Shown in pieces: positions 7,685-14,408 of a stretch of DNA of 14,408 bases; positions within the stretch are counted from its first letter, which is position 1; every line of letters starts with the position of its first letter. A program made the translations under genes and the position numbers. Below the pieces are notes generated by a model, which did not search any database, was not told where the DNA came from, and saw only the letters and a list, made by a program, of their open reading frames with translations. The stretch lies in the NCBI GenBank assembly GCA_937927975.1, contig CALEZT010000254.1, forward strand, positions 1 through 14,408, given 5' to 3'. The DNA comes from an uncultured Phycisphaerales bacterium (GTDB taxonomy: Bacteria; Planctomycetota; Phycisphaerae; Sedimentisphaerales; Anaerobacaceae).

Positions 7685-9225
7685 ACCCTTTTCCTGTTCA
7701 CCAGTTCGATCGGCAGGCCCGGGAAGCCTTCGGCCTGGACATCCTGCGGCCAGGAACCGTCAGGCATTTGATAGAGCGGGTCCAACTGTTTCGCATCCGG
7801 AGCGCCGCTATAGCCAAATCGACGACGCCACTGATCCGTCAACTGCTCCATCTTCTGCCGCAACGATCGCGCCTTCGGCTGGTCATACAGGTTGTTCAAC
7901 TGATAGGGGTCGTCACGACGGTCATAGAGAACGCGCACCGGGTCGGTTCTGAAGGTCACTTTGCCATCTTCGCCATGCGCGAAATGGCGGAGTTCCCCAC
8001 AGCCATAGGTAACGTCCCGAGTGTACACACCGTGCCATGAGGGATTGTAGAAAAACAGCGGCTGGGATGCCACTGCGTCATCGTCTCCAGACCGGATCGC
8101 ATGCGCCAGGTTCTGTCCGTGCAGTCCGGCAGGGACCGGCAATCCCATCAAGCCCAGCAGAGTCGGCATCATGTCCATGGCGCCCAGCAGCAGGTCACTC
8201 GTTCGCCTCCCCGGTAATCCGCCCGGCCAGCGCAGCACAAAGGGAATCCGTGTCGAGGTATCCTCGGGATGATCCTTGGCAACGTGGTAGCCATAGGAGG
8301 CCAGGTTGTCACCATGGTCCGAGGTATATACCACCAGCGTATTGCCCTCGAGCCCCTTCTCACGCAGTATGTCCAGCAACCAGCCAAATGCGCGGTCCAC
8401 ACCACTGCACATCGCATAGTAACCATGGTAGGCTTCCCGCAAATGGGGATGTTCCCGGGCACTGGGGCGTAACCGAATCTTCTGCGGATCGTACAGTGCC
8501 ATCAGTTCAGGGAGCGTATCGTACTTGTAGATCAGTGAATCCCGGTGCAAACCCCAGTCATGTGGAGGATGCCAAGAGACAAACAGGGCAAATGGCTCAT
8601 CCGCACGGGCCTGATCGAGAAACGACAGCGCCTGACGGGTCTGACCGTACACCTCCCATTCATCGAAGAAGACTTTCTCACCGGCCTCGTTCCAATAGTA
8701 GCATTTGCCGGGCCTGAAATCCACATGGCAGTTGTTGGAAGCAAAGAGGTCGTCGAAACCGAAGCGGGCCGCACCCGCTGGGATGGGCCGATTCCGGTCG
8801 CCGCCCAGCAAGTGCCACTTGCCCACGTATCCGGTGCGATACCCGGCCTCTTGGAGGACCTGCCCGAAGGTCTTTCCGTTATTGATCAGCAGTGGGCGGT
8901 CGTTGGTATACGCACCAGTGTAGAGCGGATGCCGGCCGGTCAGCAACATACCGCGGAAGGGGGTGCACACCGGACTACTCGAGACACAGTGGTCGAACCG
9001 GACGCCCTCGCCGGCGAAACGGTCCAGGTTGGGCGTAAGAATCTGTTCGTTCCCATAGCAACCCAACATGTCGCGTGACTGCTGATCCGAAAAGACCAAC
9101 AGCAGATTGGGACGTTTCCGGGGGATCGCATTACTGGGTCCGGCCGAACGGCAGTCGCCAACGAGCGGACTACTTGCCATGGCGGCTGTTGCGCCCAGGA
9201 ATTCCCTACGTGTCATTCGCGTCAT
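7681..9225 (-). CDS. Tat-exported formylglycine-dependent sulfatase (S1 family)
   Basis: 514 residues from ATG 9225. The N-terminus has a twin-arginine signal (TRREFLGATAA, R6-R7), so export is folded and Tat-dependent. The core is an arylsulfatase-type alkaline-phosphatase fold: metal ligand D47 in FSDQQ, the modification motif C87-T-P-F-R91 followed by GMLLTG, GKWH at 135-138, WHPPH around 218-222, SDHGD at 302-306 and K317 in VAKDH. Cys87 would be converted to formylglycine by a maturase (anSME or FGE), not seen here. The motif has Phe where the textbook signature has Ser, which is known in some polysaccharide sulfatase subfamilies. The substrate is a sulfate ester, presumably on the sugar chain handled by the neighbouring glycosidases. 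The start is set by a perfect AGGAGGT 6 bases upstream; the in-frame extension to 9423 only shadows the upstream gene. Confidence 0.93.
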   Translation of the reverse strand: MTRMTRREFLGATAAMASSPLVGDCRSAGPSNAIPRKRPNLLLVFSDQQSRDMLGCYGNEQILTPNLDRFAGEGVRFDHCVSSSPVCTPFRGMLLTGRHPLYTGAYTNDRPLLINNGKTFGQVLQEAGYRTGYVGKWHLLGGDRNRPIPAGAARFGFDDLFASNNCHVDFRPGKCYYWNEAGEKVFFDEWEVYGQTRQALSFLDQARADEPFALFVSWHPPHDWGLHRDSLIYKYDTLPELMALYDPQKIRLRPSAREHPHLREAYHGYYAMCSGVDRAFGWLLDILREKGLEGNTLVVYTSDHGDNLASYGYHVAKDHPEDTSTRIPFVLRWPGGLPGRRTSDLLLGAMDMMPTLLGLMGLPVPAGLHGQNLAHAIRSGDDDAVASQPLFFYNPSWHGVYTRDVTYGCGELRHFAHGEDGKVTFRTDPVRVLYDRRDDPYQLNNLYDQPKARSLRQKMEQLTDQWRRRFGYSGAPDAKQLDPLYQMPDGSWPQDVQAEGFPGLPIELVNRKRV

Positions 9226-9231
9226 CGTTGT

Positions 9232-9239
9232 ACCTCCTA
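9232..9239 (-). promoter_or_regulatory. Strong Shine-Dalgarno overlapping a stop codon
   Basis: On the minus strand the sequence ATAGGAGGTACAACGATG links two genes. The TAG stop of the GH106-like gene overlaps the full AGGAGGT of the sulfatase, with a 6-base spacer to ATG 9225. This fixes the sulfatase start and suggests that terminating ribosomes re-initiate. Confidence 0.8.
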
Positions 9240-12011
9240 TGTGTCTGGATGACTCTTCTCCAAGGGCGCAACCAGGAACATGGACTTCACCGGTTCGAGC
9301 ACGAGCCGGAATCTGGTTATCGTCTGTCCGTGTTCGGTCAGATAGTCGCATGCCCGTGTTGCCATGGCGCCGGTGTGTGGATCCCACTGCTGTAACGCCC
9401 GCCAACCGCGCAGCCGGACCCAAGTGTCCACCCGCTCATCGCTTGAGTTGGCGAAATAGTACAGGTGAGTTCCGTCTTTGACTTTGTGCAGATAGGACAA
9501 CATGCCGCCACCGGCATCAATGCGGGGCGAGTCCTCGAAGCTGACATCGGCGACTGGCGTCGCATCATCCAAGATGACCTGCAAGGTCGCAATAGTGGGT
9601 CTACGCGCGAAATACGCTCTTCCACCTTGGGGGTGCCGATTGATCTGGAACGACTGAAGGCTCTCGTCTATGTCGACACAGGGGATGTCCTTGATCACCC
9701 ACCATTGGCCATGGACCTTCTTGTGCGGACGCAAACGGTTCTTATCAGGCCAGAATTGCCACATGTTACTATTGGCGCCATCCTCGGAGGCGCGGAACAC
9801 CAGACCGGTGGGGGCTTCGGCCGTGCTGAGATTCGCCTCAATGACATAGTCCGTCCACTCGGACCCGCCACGGGCTTGCATCGCACTGTTGTCAGTAACC
9901 ACCAACCAGCCATCCCGAATGGCGGCGTTGTTGGTATTGATCCACTGATCAAGCCCGCTGCTGAAGTCGTCTGCGAACAGAACCTGGGCATCCCCCGTGG
10001 TGACCTTGATGTCCGAGAGGCATGCCACTTCGGCGCCAATCACACGGAATCCGATGGTCCCCTTGCCGAAACTGTCCTCCTCGGTCACATCCACCAGCAC
10101 GCCCCTGACATAGGTCTTGATGATTGAGCCGGAAATCTCGATGCGAACACGATACGCGGCGTCAGGCGTCTCGGTGACCATGCGCTGCGGTGTGATCCCA
10201 AATATCGCCTCAATGGTAGATTGCACCTCGGCATCCTTTCCAAACTCTGCCGACTTGAATGGCAGTTGTGTCGTGGCCACCACGCGGCCCCCGCTCTCAT
10301 AGAATCGCTGAATCTTCCGCAGGTTGCTCAACGAAATCACCTCCCCCCCGGGAATGATGATGACCGGGTATTGCTCCCAGTTGTCTGCGTTGTTCAGACG
10401 CAGTCTCGCCTCTTCGACACTGCATCGCTCATCAAGGACCTCAGGATGTAGAAAAGTGAAGTCCCGCCGAACACTCCCGGTGAGTCGGTCGCTGATGCCC
10501 AGGTAATCCGCCCACAACGGCGCATCCTTTCCCCAATTGGGCTGTTGCAGACCCGGCACATCGAACCGATAGGCCGCCTGCAGCGCCACGACCGGGTACA
10601 GGATGCCAACGTCGGCCACATGGCGACCGCCCTGCAGCATGAGGCTGCACCGCCCTACGAACCGGTTGTAGGCGGGCAGTTCCGCACCCAAACGTCGATT
10701 GCGATGCGAAATCTCCGGCGGGATGTGCATCGCGTTCGGGTCGTACCACATGCCGTGGGGGATCATCAGGTTGGCACCCCGGACATATAACTCCATGGCC
10801 GACCGATAGAGCATTGCGGTATCCACGCTGGCATCAGGGTAGTTGCCGTAGATCTCCACCGCGGTGACCGGGCGGTCATACGTAAAGGCGGCGGAGATGG
10901 GCAGTTTGAAGCCGGCACGGCCGTGACCATAATAGTGGATCGAATCGAGCAGAGGAATGTCACAGTGCCTGTAGAATTTGATATTGTCGCCGCTGACTTC
11001 CACCGGTTGCGGCTCGTAATTCCCCGCCGGGTGACCCGAAACCTGGATCCCATGCGCGCCGCACCACTCGTGAATCGTTCGCACGAAGCCTTCCGACATC
11101 AGTTCGGCTCGCAGACCAAAGAAGGCGACCCGCGCAGCCTCCGTGTCCTGCCCAATGTCATACCAGAGGGCCGGATAGAGCAGCGCCGGATCCTCGCCGT
11201 ACTTTTCCTTGAATTTCCGGTTGAAGCTTGTCGTCCAGGTGCGACCTCCGGAGGTATAGACCATGGCGGCGTCATCAAAGAACGACTGGACGATGGTCCT
11301 GCCAAAATAGCCACCAAAACGTTTTGCGAATTCATCGTAGGTGAGGGACATCCAACGCCTTACGGCCTCGGCATCCAGGTAATCGACGAGCTGCCCTTCC
11401 GTCACACAGACGAAGAACATCACCTTCCAGGTGCCGCCCGGCGCCTCCCAGCGCAGTGTGTCATCCTGGATGAATCCGGCAAGGTCAATCCGCCGCTGCG
11501 TTTCGGTCTCCATCGCCACGGCAGCCATAAGCGTCCCCTCTGGCACTGGCCGTACCATCGTCAGCGGTCCGACAATCTCAGCTTCCACTTTACGAAGATT
11601 CTTGAGCATGCAATCGGGATACTGTTCGGCCAGACGCCCACCGGCCGTACCCGTGGGAAAGTTGATGTCGTCGTAGAAGACCACCTTCAGTCCGAGTTGT
11701 TCGGCCGCCTCCAACATCAGGCGGTACCGGTCGAAGTACGCTTCCGTAAGATATTCCGGGCGTGCCGAGCGTAGGGTCAAAGGTGCAAAGCCGCCAAAAC
11801 CGCACTTATCGCGCATGGCCTGGATCTGCTCTCTCAAGACATCTGGCTCCAGTGGCGCATTGAGCCAGTAGAGCGGCCGTGAACGATACTGCATCGGTGG
11901 ATTCTCGAACCGGGCGGCCATATCTTCGGGCATCCCGGCGACACGTAGCGGGTGTGCGAGAACCGATAGCAGGACCGAAAGAGTGAACCGTGAAATCGCC
12001 TTCACGTTCAT
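9237..12011 (-). CDS. GH106-like glycoside hydrolase (putative alpha-L-rhamnosidase) with inserted lectin-like domain
   Basis: 924 residues with a Sec signal peptide (hydrophobic about 8-25). The N-terminal barrel resembles GH106: PLYWLNAPLEPDVLREQI and FGGFAPLTL near 47-80, VVFYDDINFPTG near 110-121, SFFDDAAM at 243-250 followed by WTTSFNRKFKEKYG, and VTAVEIYGNYP at 382-392, where E386 is a candidate catalytic acid. MIPHGMWYD at 416-424 and IIIPGGE at 551-557 also fit. Residues about 616-790 are a concanavalin/laminin-G-like insert whose halves appear in swapped order. A C-terminal segment (HKVKDGTHLYYFANSS, LRGW, WDPHTGAM) is typical of the family. GH106 enzymes remove alpha-L-rhamnose, but this substrate is inferred. 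The start has AAAGG 9 bases upstream, with the stop of the preceding gene only 16 bases away. Confidence 0.82.
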   Translation of the reverse strand: MNVKAISRFTLSVLLSVLAHPLRVAGMPEDMAARFENPPMQYRSRPLYWLNAPLEPDVLREQIQAMRDKCGFGGFAPLTLRSARPEYLTEAYFDRYRLMLEAAEQLGLKVVFYDDINFPTGTAGGRLAEQYPDCMLKNLRKVEAEIVGPLTMVRPVPEGTLMAAVAMETETQRRIDLAGFIQDDTLRWEAPGGTWKVMFFVCVTEGQLVDYLDAEAVRRWMSLTYDEFAKRFGGYFGRTIVQSFFDDAAMVYTSGGRTWTTSFNRKFKEKYGEDPALLYPALWYDIGQDTEAARVAFFGLRAELMSEGFVRTIHEWCGAHGIQVSGHPAGNYEPQPVEVSGDNIKFYRHCDIPLLDSIHYYGHGRAGFKLPISAAFTYDRPVTAVEIYGNYPDASVDTAMLYRSAMELYVRGANLMIPHGMWYDPNAMHIPPEISHRNRRLGAELPAYNRFVGRCSLMLQGGRHVADVGILYPVVALQAAYRFDVPGLQQPNWGKDAPLWADYLGISDRLTGSVRRDFTFLHPEVLDERCSVEEARLRLNNADNWEQYPVIIIPGGEVISLSNLRKIQRFYESGGRVVATTQLPFKSAEFGKDAEVQSTIEAIFGITPQRMVTETPDAAYRVRIEISGSIIKTYVRGVLVDVTEEDSFGKGTIGFRVIGAEVACLSDIKVTTGDAQVLFADDFSSGLDQWINTNNAAIRDGWLVVTDNSAMQARGGSEWTDYVIEANLSTAEAPTGLVFRASEDGANSNMWQFWPDKNRLRPHKKVHGQWWVIKDIPCVDIDESLQSFQINRHPQGGRAYFARRPTIATLQVILDDATPVADVSFEDSPRIDAGGGMLSYLHKVKDGTHLYYFANSSDERVDTWVRLRGWRALQQWDPHTGAMATRACDYLTEHGQTITRFRLVLEPVKSMFLVAPLEKSHPDT

Positions 12012-12027
12012 GAACTGCCGCCTTTCT

Positions 12028-13239
12028 TCAAACCACCACCGGCCACTTGAACGTGGATTTCAGCGGGATGTGTCGCCCGGTGCTCTGTGAAGCACGCGCT
12101 GCCGTTATGATTTCCACGACGTGGAGGGCGTGCTCCGGCGTAAACAACGGCTCCTTGCCGGTGACCAGGCACTCGGCGCACAGCGACGCGCCACATTCCC
12201 AGACGTAGTTGTGTTTGGCGTCGGCGTGGCGCTGGAATGTCGGTTCCTGCGCCGTGCTGAGGTCCACCGCGTGTGGGCCCCAGTCGTAGCCGGCCAGTTT
12301 CATCACGCCATTTCTTCCAGTGATAGTAAGGGTATGATGGTTCTGACCGGTATAGGCATGATCTTCGGGATTGAAGTAATTGAAACCACATTCGATGTGC
12401 GAGAAGACGCTATTGCCGTGGTCCAGCAACACCATGGCGTTGTCCTCTGCGGTGACAGTCACCTCTCCCTTGCCATGGATTTGCCTCGTTGGTATGACAG
12501 TACCCGTCATAGCGGTTACGGAACGAGCGGGTCCGAGCAGGCCGGTGAGGAAAGTGAGGTTATACACGCCCAGGTCGGGAAGACTGCCTCCTCCTTCGGT
12601 GTAAAAGAACTCGGCCCAGTTAGGCCCCAAATGGCCGTAACTGGCGTGCGCACCGGCAAGGCGACCGAGGCTGTCCGCCGCCAGCGTTTTCGCCATGAAC
12701 GCAAACTGAGGGCTTTGTACCACCGTGGGTGCGCCCCAAAGCCGCACGCCCTTTTGACGTGCCCGGGCCAGTAGCTCTTGTCCCGCGGTCAGCGAGTTGG
12801 CTATGGGCTTCTCACTCCATATGTGCTTGCCCGCCTCAATGGCCCGTCGGTTCAGGCGCTCGTGCTCCTGCATGTCGGTCAAATTCACAAGAAGATCAAA
12901 GGACGCCCCTGCCAGCATTTGATCAATGTGCGGGTAATGATGGGGGACCCCGAATTTCTTGGCTTGAGACCGAGCCCGCTCGGGGATGATGTCACAGGTA
13001 CTGGTCAATTCCACGAACGTACAGGCCCGCAGATGAGGAAGATAGCACCGAGACACGCTGCCGCAACCAACCACGCCCACCTTAATCTTTCTCTGCACCG
13101 CGGCAGATTGGGCCGAATACCCCTTGAGCGATCCAGCCACCAGCCCCACTCCATACATTGCACTGGCGTGCAGGAAGATGCGGCGATTGATGGGACGCGG
13201 TTGTTTTACGAAGGAAACCCTGCTGTCACTCATGGTCAT
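12028..13239 (-). CDS. Tat-exported Gfo/Idh/MocA family oxidoreductase
   Basis: 403 residues. The N-terminus has a twin-arginine signal (INRRIFLHASA, R19-R20) with a hydrophobic stretch to about residue 38, so the protein is probably exported with its NAD(P) bound, as known for glucose-fructose oxidoreductase. The Rossmann motif VGVVGCGSVS is at 54-63, and the family's EKP motif is at 143-145 (K144 catalytic in relatives). GGGSLPDLGVYNL at 217-229 gives D222-x-x-x-Y226, the arrangement seen in GFOR-like members. The C-terminal beta-sheet half follows. It likely oxidises or transfers hydride on a sugar released or bound by the neighbouring glycosidases; the exact substrate cannot be told. A GH109-type NAD-dependent glycosidase is an alternative. 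Two ATGs are six bases apart; the first has GAGG upstream and the second AAAGG. Confidence 0.92.
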   Translation of the reverse strand: MTMSDSRVSFVKQPRPINRRIFLHASAMYGVGLVAGSLKGYSAQSAAVQRKIKVGVVGCGSVSRCYLPHLRACTFVELTSTCDIIPERARSQAKKFGVPHHYPHIDQMLAGASFDLLVNLTDMQEHERLNRRAIEAGKHIWSEKPIANSLTAGQELLARARQKGVRLWGAPTVVQSPQFAFMAKTLAADSLGRLAGAHASYGHLGPNWAEFFYTEGGGSLPDLGVYNLTFLTGLLGPARSVTAMTGTVIPTRQIHGKGEVTVTAEDNAMVLLDHGNSVFSHIECGFNYFNPEDHAYTGQNHHTLTITGRNGVMKLAGYDWGPHAVDLSTAQEPTFQRHADAKHNYVWECGASLCAECLVTGKEPLFTPEHALHVVEIITAARASQSTGRHIPLKSTFKWPVVV

Positions 13240-13280
13240 ACCTTTCCTCTACGTCCAACATTCTTCTCCAAGGTGTATGC

Positions 13281-14408
13281 TTAGGGCGTAAACGCTAAGT
13301 TGCCGTCAAGTCTGTGCACGCGTTCTTTTCCTGTTGAGGCGCCTTCCACAGCCTTCTCAGACCTGTCATAACCGAACAAGGGACCACCCCAGATGTAACG
13401 ATAAGGATTGACCACCCAAGGCAATGGTCGATTAGGATCGTTGCAGGGACAGAGGTTTGCGGGAACCAATGGGTCCTCCAACGCCAGAGGATGAGACGAT
13501 CCCGGTTGGCCTGTCTCTATTTGCATGGTTCTCCCGCCGTAGCGCACGGTGCACGCGTTGCCAAGCCGGGAATATAGAACCCCCTTGGTCAGCCTGCCAT
13601 CGTGCCAAGCCATATCGATCTCAAAACCACCACGGGCGCGCAGGCCCCGCACCGAGCCCGTCGGCCATTCCCTGGGCAACGCCGGGAGCAGATGGATCTC
13701 GCCGGCATGGCTTTGCAGCAGCATCTCGGCAATGCCGGAGACAGCCCCAAAGTTGCCGTCGATCTGAAACGGCGGGTGGCTGTCAAGAAGATTGGGCAGC
13801 GTCGAGCGCGAAAGCAATAGTCTGAGGTGTCTGTAGGCCTCGGCGCCGTCTTCGAAGCGGGCAAAGAAGTTGATGACCCAGGCGCGACTCCAGCCCGTTC
13901 CGCCCCCGCCGTGGGCGATTCGATGTTCGAGGCTCCGGCGTGCCGCGGCCGCCAGTTTCGGTGTACCGCGCATCGTGATCTGTGAACCCGGATGGAGACC
14001 GAAAAGATGTGACATGTGGCGGTGACCGGGCTCGGGTTCGTCATAGTCCTCGACCCATTCCTGGAGTCGCCCATCCCTGGAACTGATTTGCAGCGGGGCA
14101 AGGCGCGCCAGCGCATCAGTCAATGCACGGCGAAACTCCGCCTCGAAGGTCCCTCGGCCACCGTCCAACACATCGATGGCCTGCACGCAGTGTGTCAGCA
14201 GATCGTGCACGATCATCAAGTCCATCGTGGCGGCGTAGGTGAACATGGAATGGCTGCCGTCCGACTTGCGGAAGGTATTCTCGGGAGAATGCGAAGGACA
14301 CGTAACCAGCTTGCCCGCTACCGGCGTGCCGACGGGCGCTTCCACCAAAAAATGAGACTGTATCAGCGTTACATGGATATTCTCATGACAATGGGTAGTC
14401 CAAGCCGA
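13281..14408 (-). CDS. GH95-type alpha-L-fucosidase/alpha-L-galactosidase, 3' part (partial)
   Basis: The frame is open to the window edge (375 residues visible), and the gene's beginning is outside or lost. From about 14345 downward the protein matches the C-terminal half of the GH95 (alpha/alpha)6 barrel: GKLVTCPSHSPENTF, LQEWVEDYDEPEPGHRHMSHLFGLHPG, GGGGTGWSRAWVINFFARF, LPNLLDSHPPFQIDGNFG and GIAEMLLQSHAGEIHLLPALP. The Glu in SPEN and the Asp in QIDGNFG are the likely equivalents of the catalytic acid and base-assisting Asp. GH95 inverts terminal alpha-1,2-L-fucose or alpha-L-galactose linkages. The last 55 residues (from PCNDPNRPL) do not look like the usual GH95 end. The first 20 codons in the window also do not resemble GH95, and the TTG at 14348 has no ribosome binding site, so I do not treat it as the start. 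Confidence 0.88.
   Translation of the reverse strand, partial: SAWTTHCHENIHVTLIQSHFLVEAPVGTPVAGKLVTCPSHSPENTFRKSDGSHSMFTYAATMDLMIVHDLLTHCVQAIDVLDGGRGTFEAEFRRALTDALARLAPLQISSRDGRLQEWVEDYDEPEPGHRHMSHLFGLHPGSQITMRGTPKLAAAARRSLEHRIAHGGGGTGWSRAWVINFFARFEDGAEAYRHLRLLLSRSTLPNLLDSHPPFQIDGNFGAVSGIAEMLLQSHAGEIHLLPALPREWPTGSVRGLRARGGFEIDMAWHDGRLTKGVLYSRLGNACTVRYGGRTMQIETGQPGSSHPLALEDPLVPANLCPCNDPNRPLPWVVNPYRYIWGGPLFGYDRSEKAVEGASTGKERVHRLDGNLAFTP

Noticed and set aside
9226..9423. In-frame N-terminal extension of the sulfatase by 66 codons
   Set aside because: It overlaps the end of the GH106-like gene, while ATG 9225 has a perfect AGGAGGT and starts a typical Tat signal.
13280..13299. Short inverted repeat (CTTAG...CTAAG) at the end of the GH95 gene, considered as a terminator
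   Set aside because: The stem is only 4-5 pairs with a bulge, no T-run follows, and the next gene is 41 bases away in the same direction.
14346..14348. TTG 14348 as the true start of the GH95 gene
   Set aside because: No ribosome binding site is visible, the frame stays open to the edge, and a start here would remove about half of a normal GH95 protein, including its catalytic Asn region.

Overview
The window reads as one block of exported carbohydrate-active enzymes, all transcribed leftward on the minus strand. In transcription order it holds: the 3' part of a GH95-type alpha-L-fucosidase/galactosidase; a Tat-exported Gfo/Idh/MocA oxidoreductase; a GH106-like glycoside hydrolase with an inserted lectin-like domain; a Tat-exported formylglycine sulfatase; a two-part protein joining a GH127-like (DUF1680) hydrolase to an SGNH/GDSL esterase; a very large protein joining a GH59 galactocerebrosidase-like module to an unclassified (alpha/alpha)6-barrel glycosidase; and the first 13 codons of another gene with a signal-peptide-like start. 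No RNA gene, CRISPR array, insertion sequence, transporter or regulator was seen.

Layout and expression: from 14408 down to 4433 the five genes are separated by only 8 to 41 bases, and two stop codons lie inside or against the next gene's Shine-Dalgarno sequence, so this is almost certainly one operon. A 264-base gap (4169-4432) then precedes the GH59 fusion, which overlaps the next gene by 4 bases (ATGA). The gap is the only place with room for an internal promoter or leader.

Likely role: the visible activities would remove L-fucose/L-galactose, L-rhamnose, L-arabinofuranose, beta-galactose, sulfate and probably acetyl groups. This suggests stepwise stripping of a branched, decorated heteropolysaccharide or glycoconjugate, such as an algal or sulfated galactan-type polymer, or pectin/arabinogalactan side chains with sulfation handled elsewhere. 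Every gene whose start is visible encodes a Sec or Tat signal, so the work happens in the periplasm or outside the cell.

Organism: moderately high GC, twin-arginine sulfatases and oxidoreductases, large fused glycosidases and no SusC/SusD pair fit the Planctomycetota/Lentisphaerota/Kiritimatiellota/Verrucomicrobiota group better than Bacteroidota. This is inference from style, not from a marker gene. All family calls come from motifs read by eye; no database search was run.
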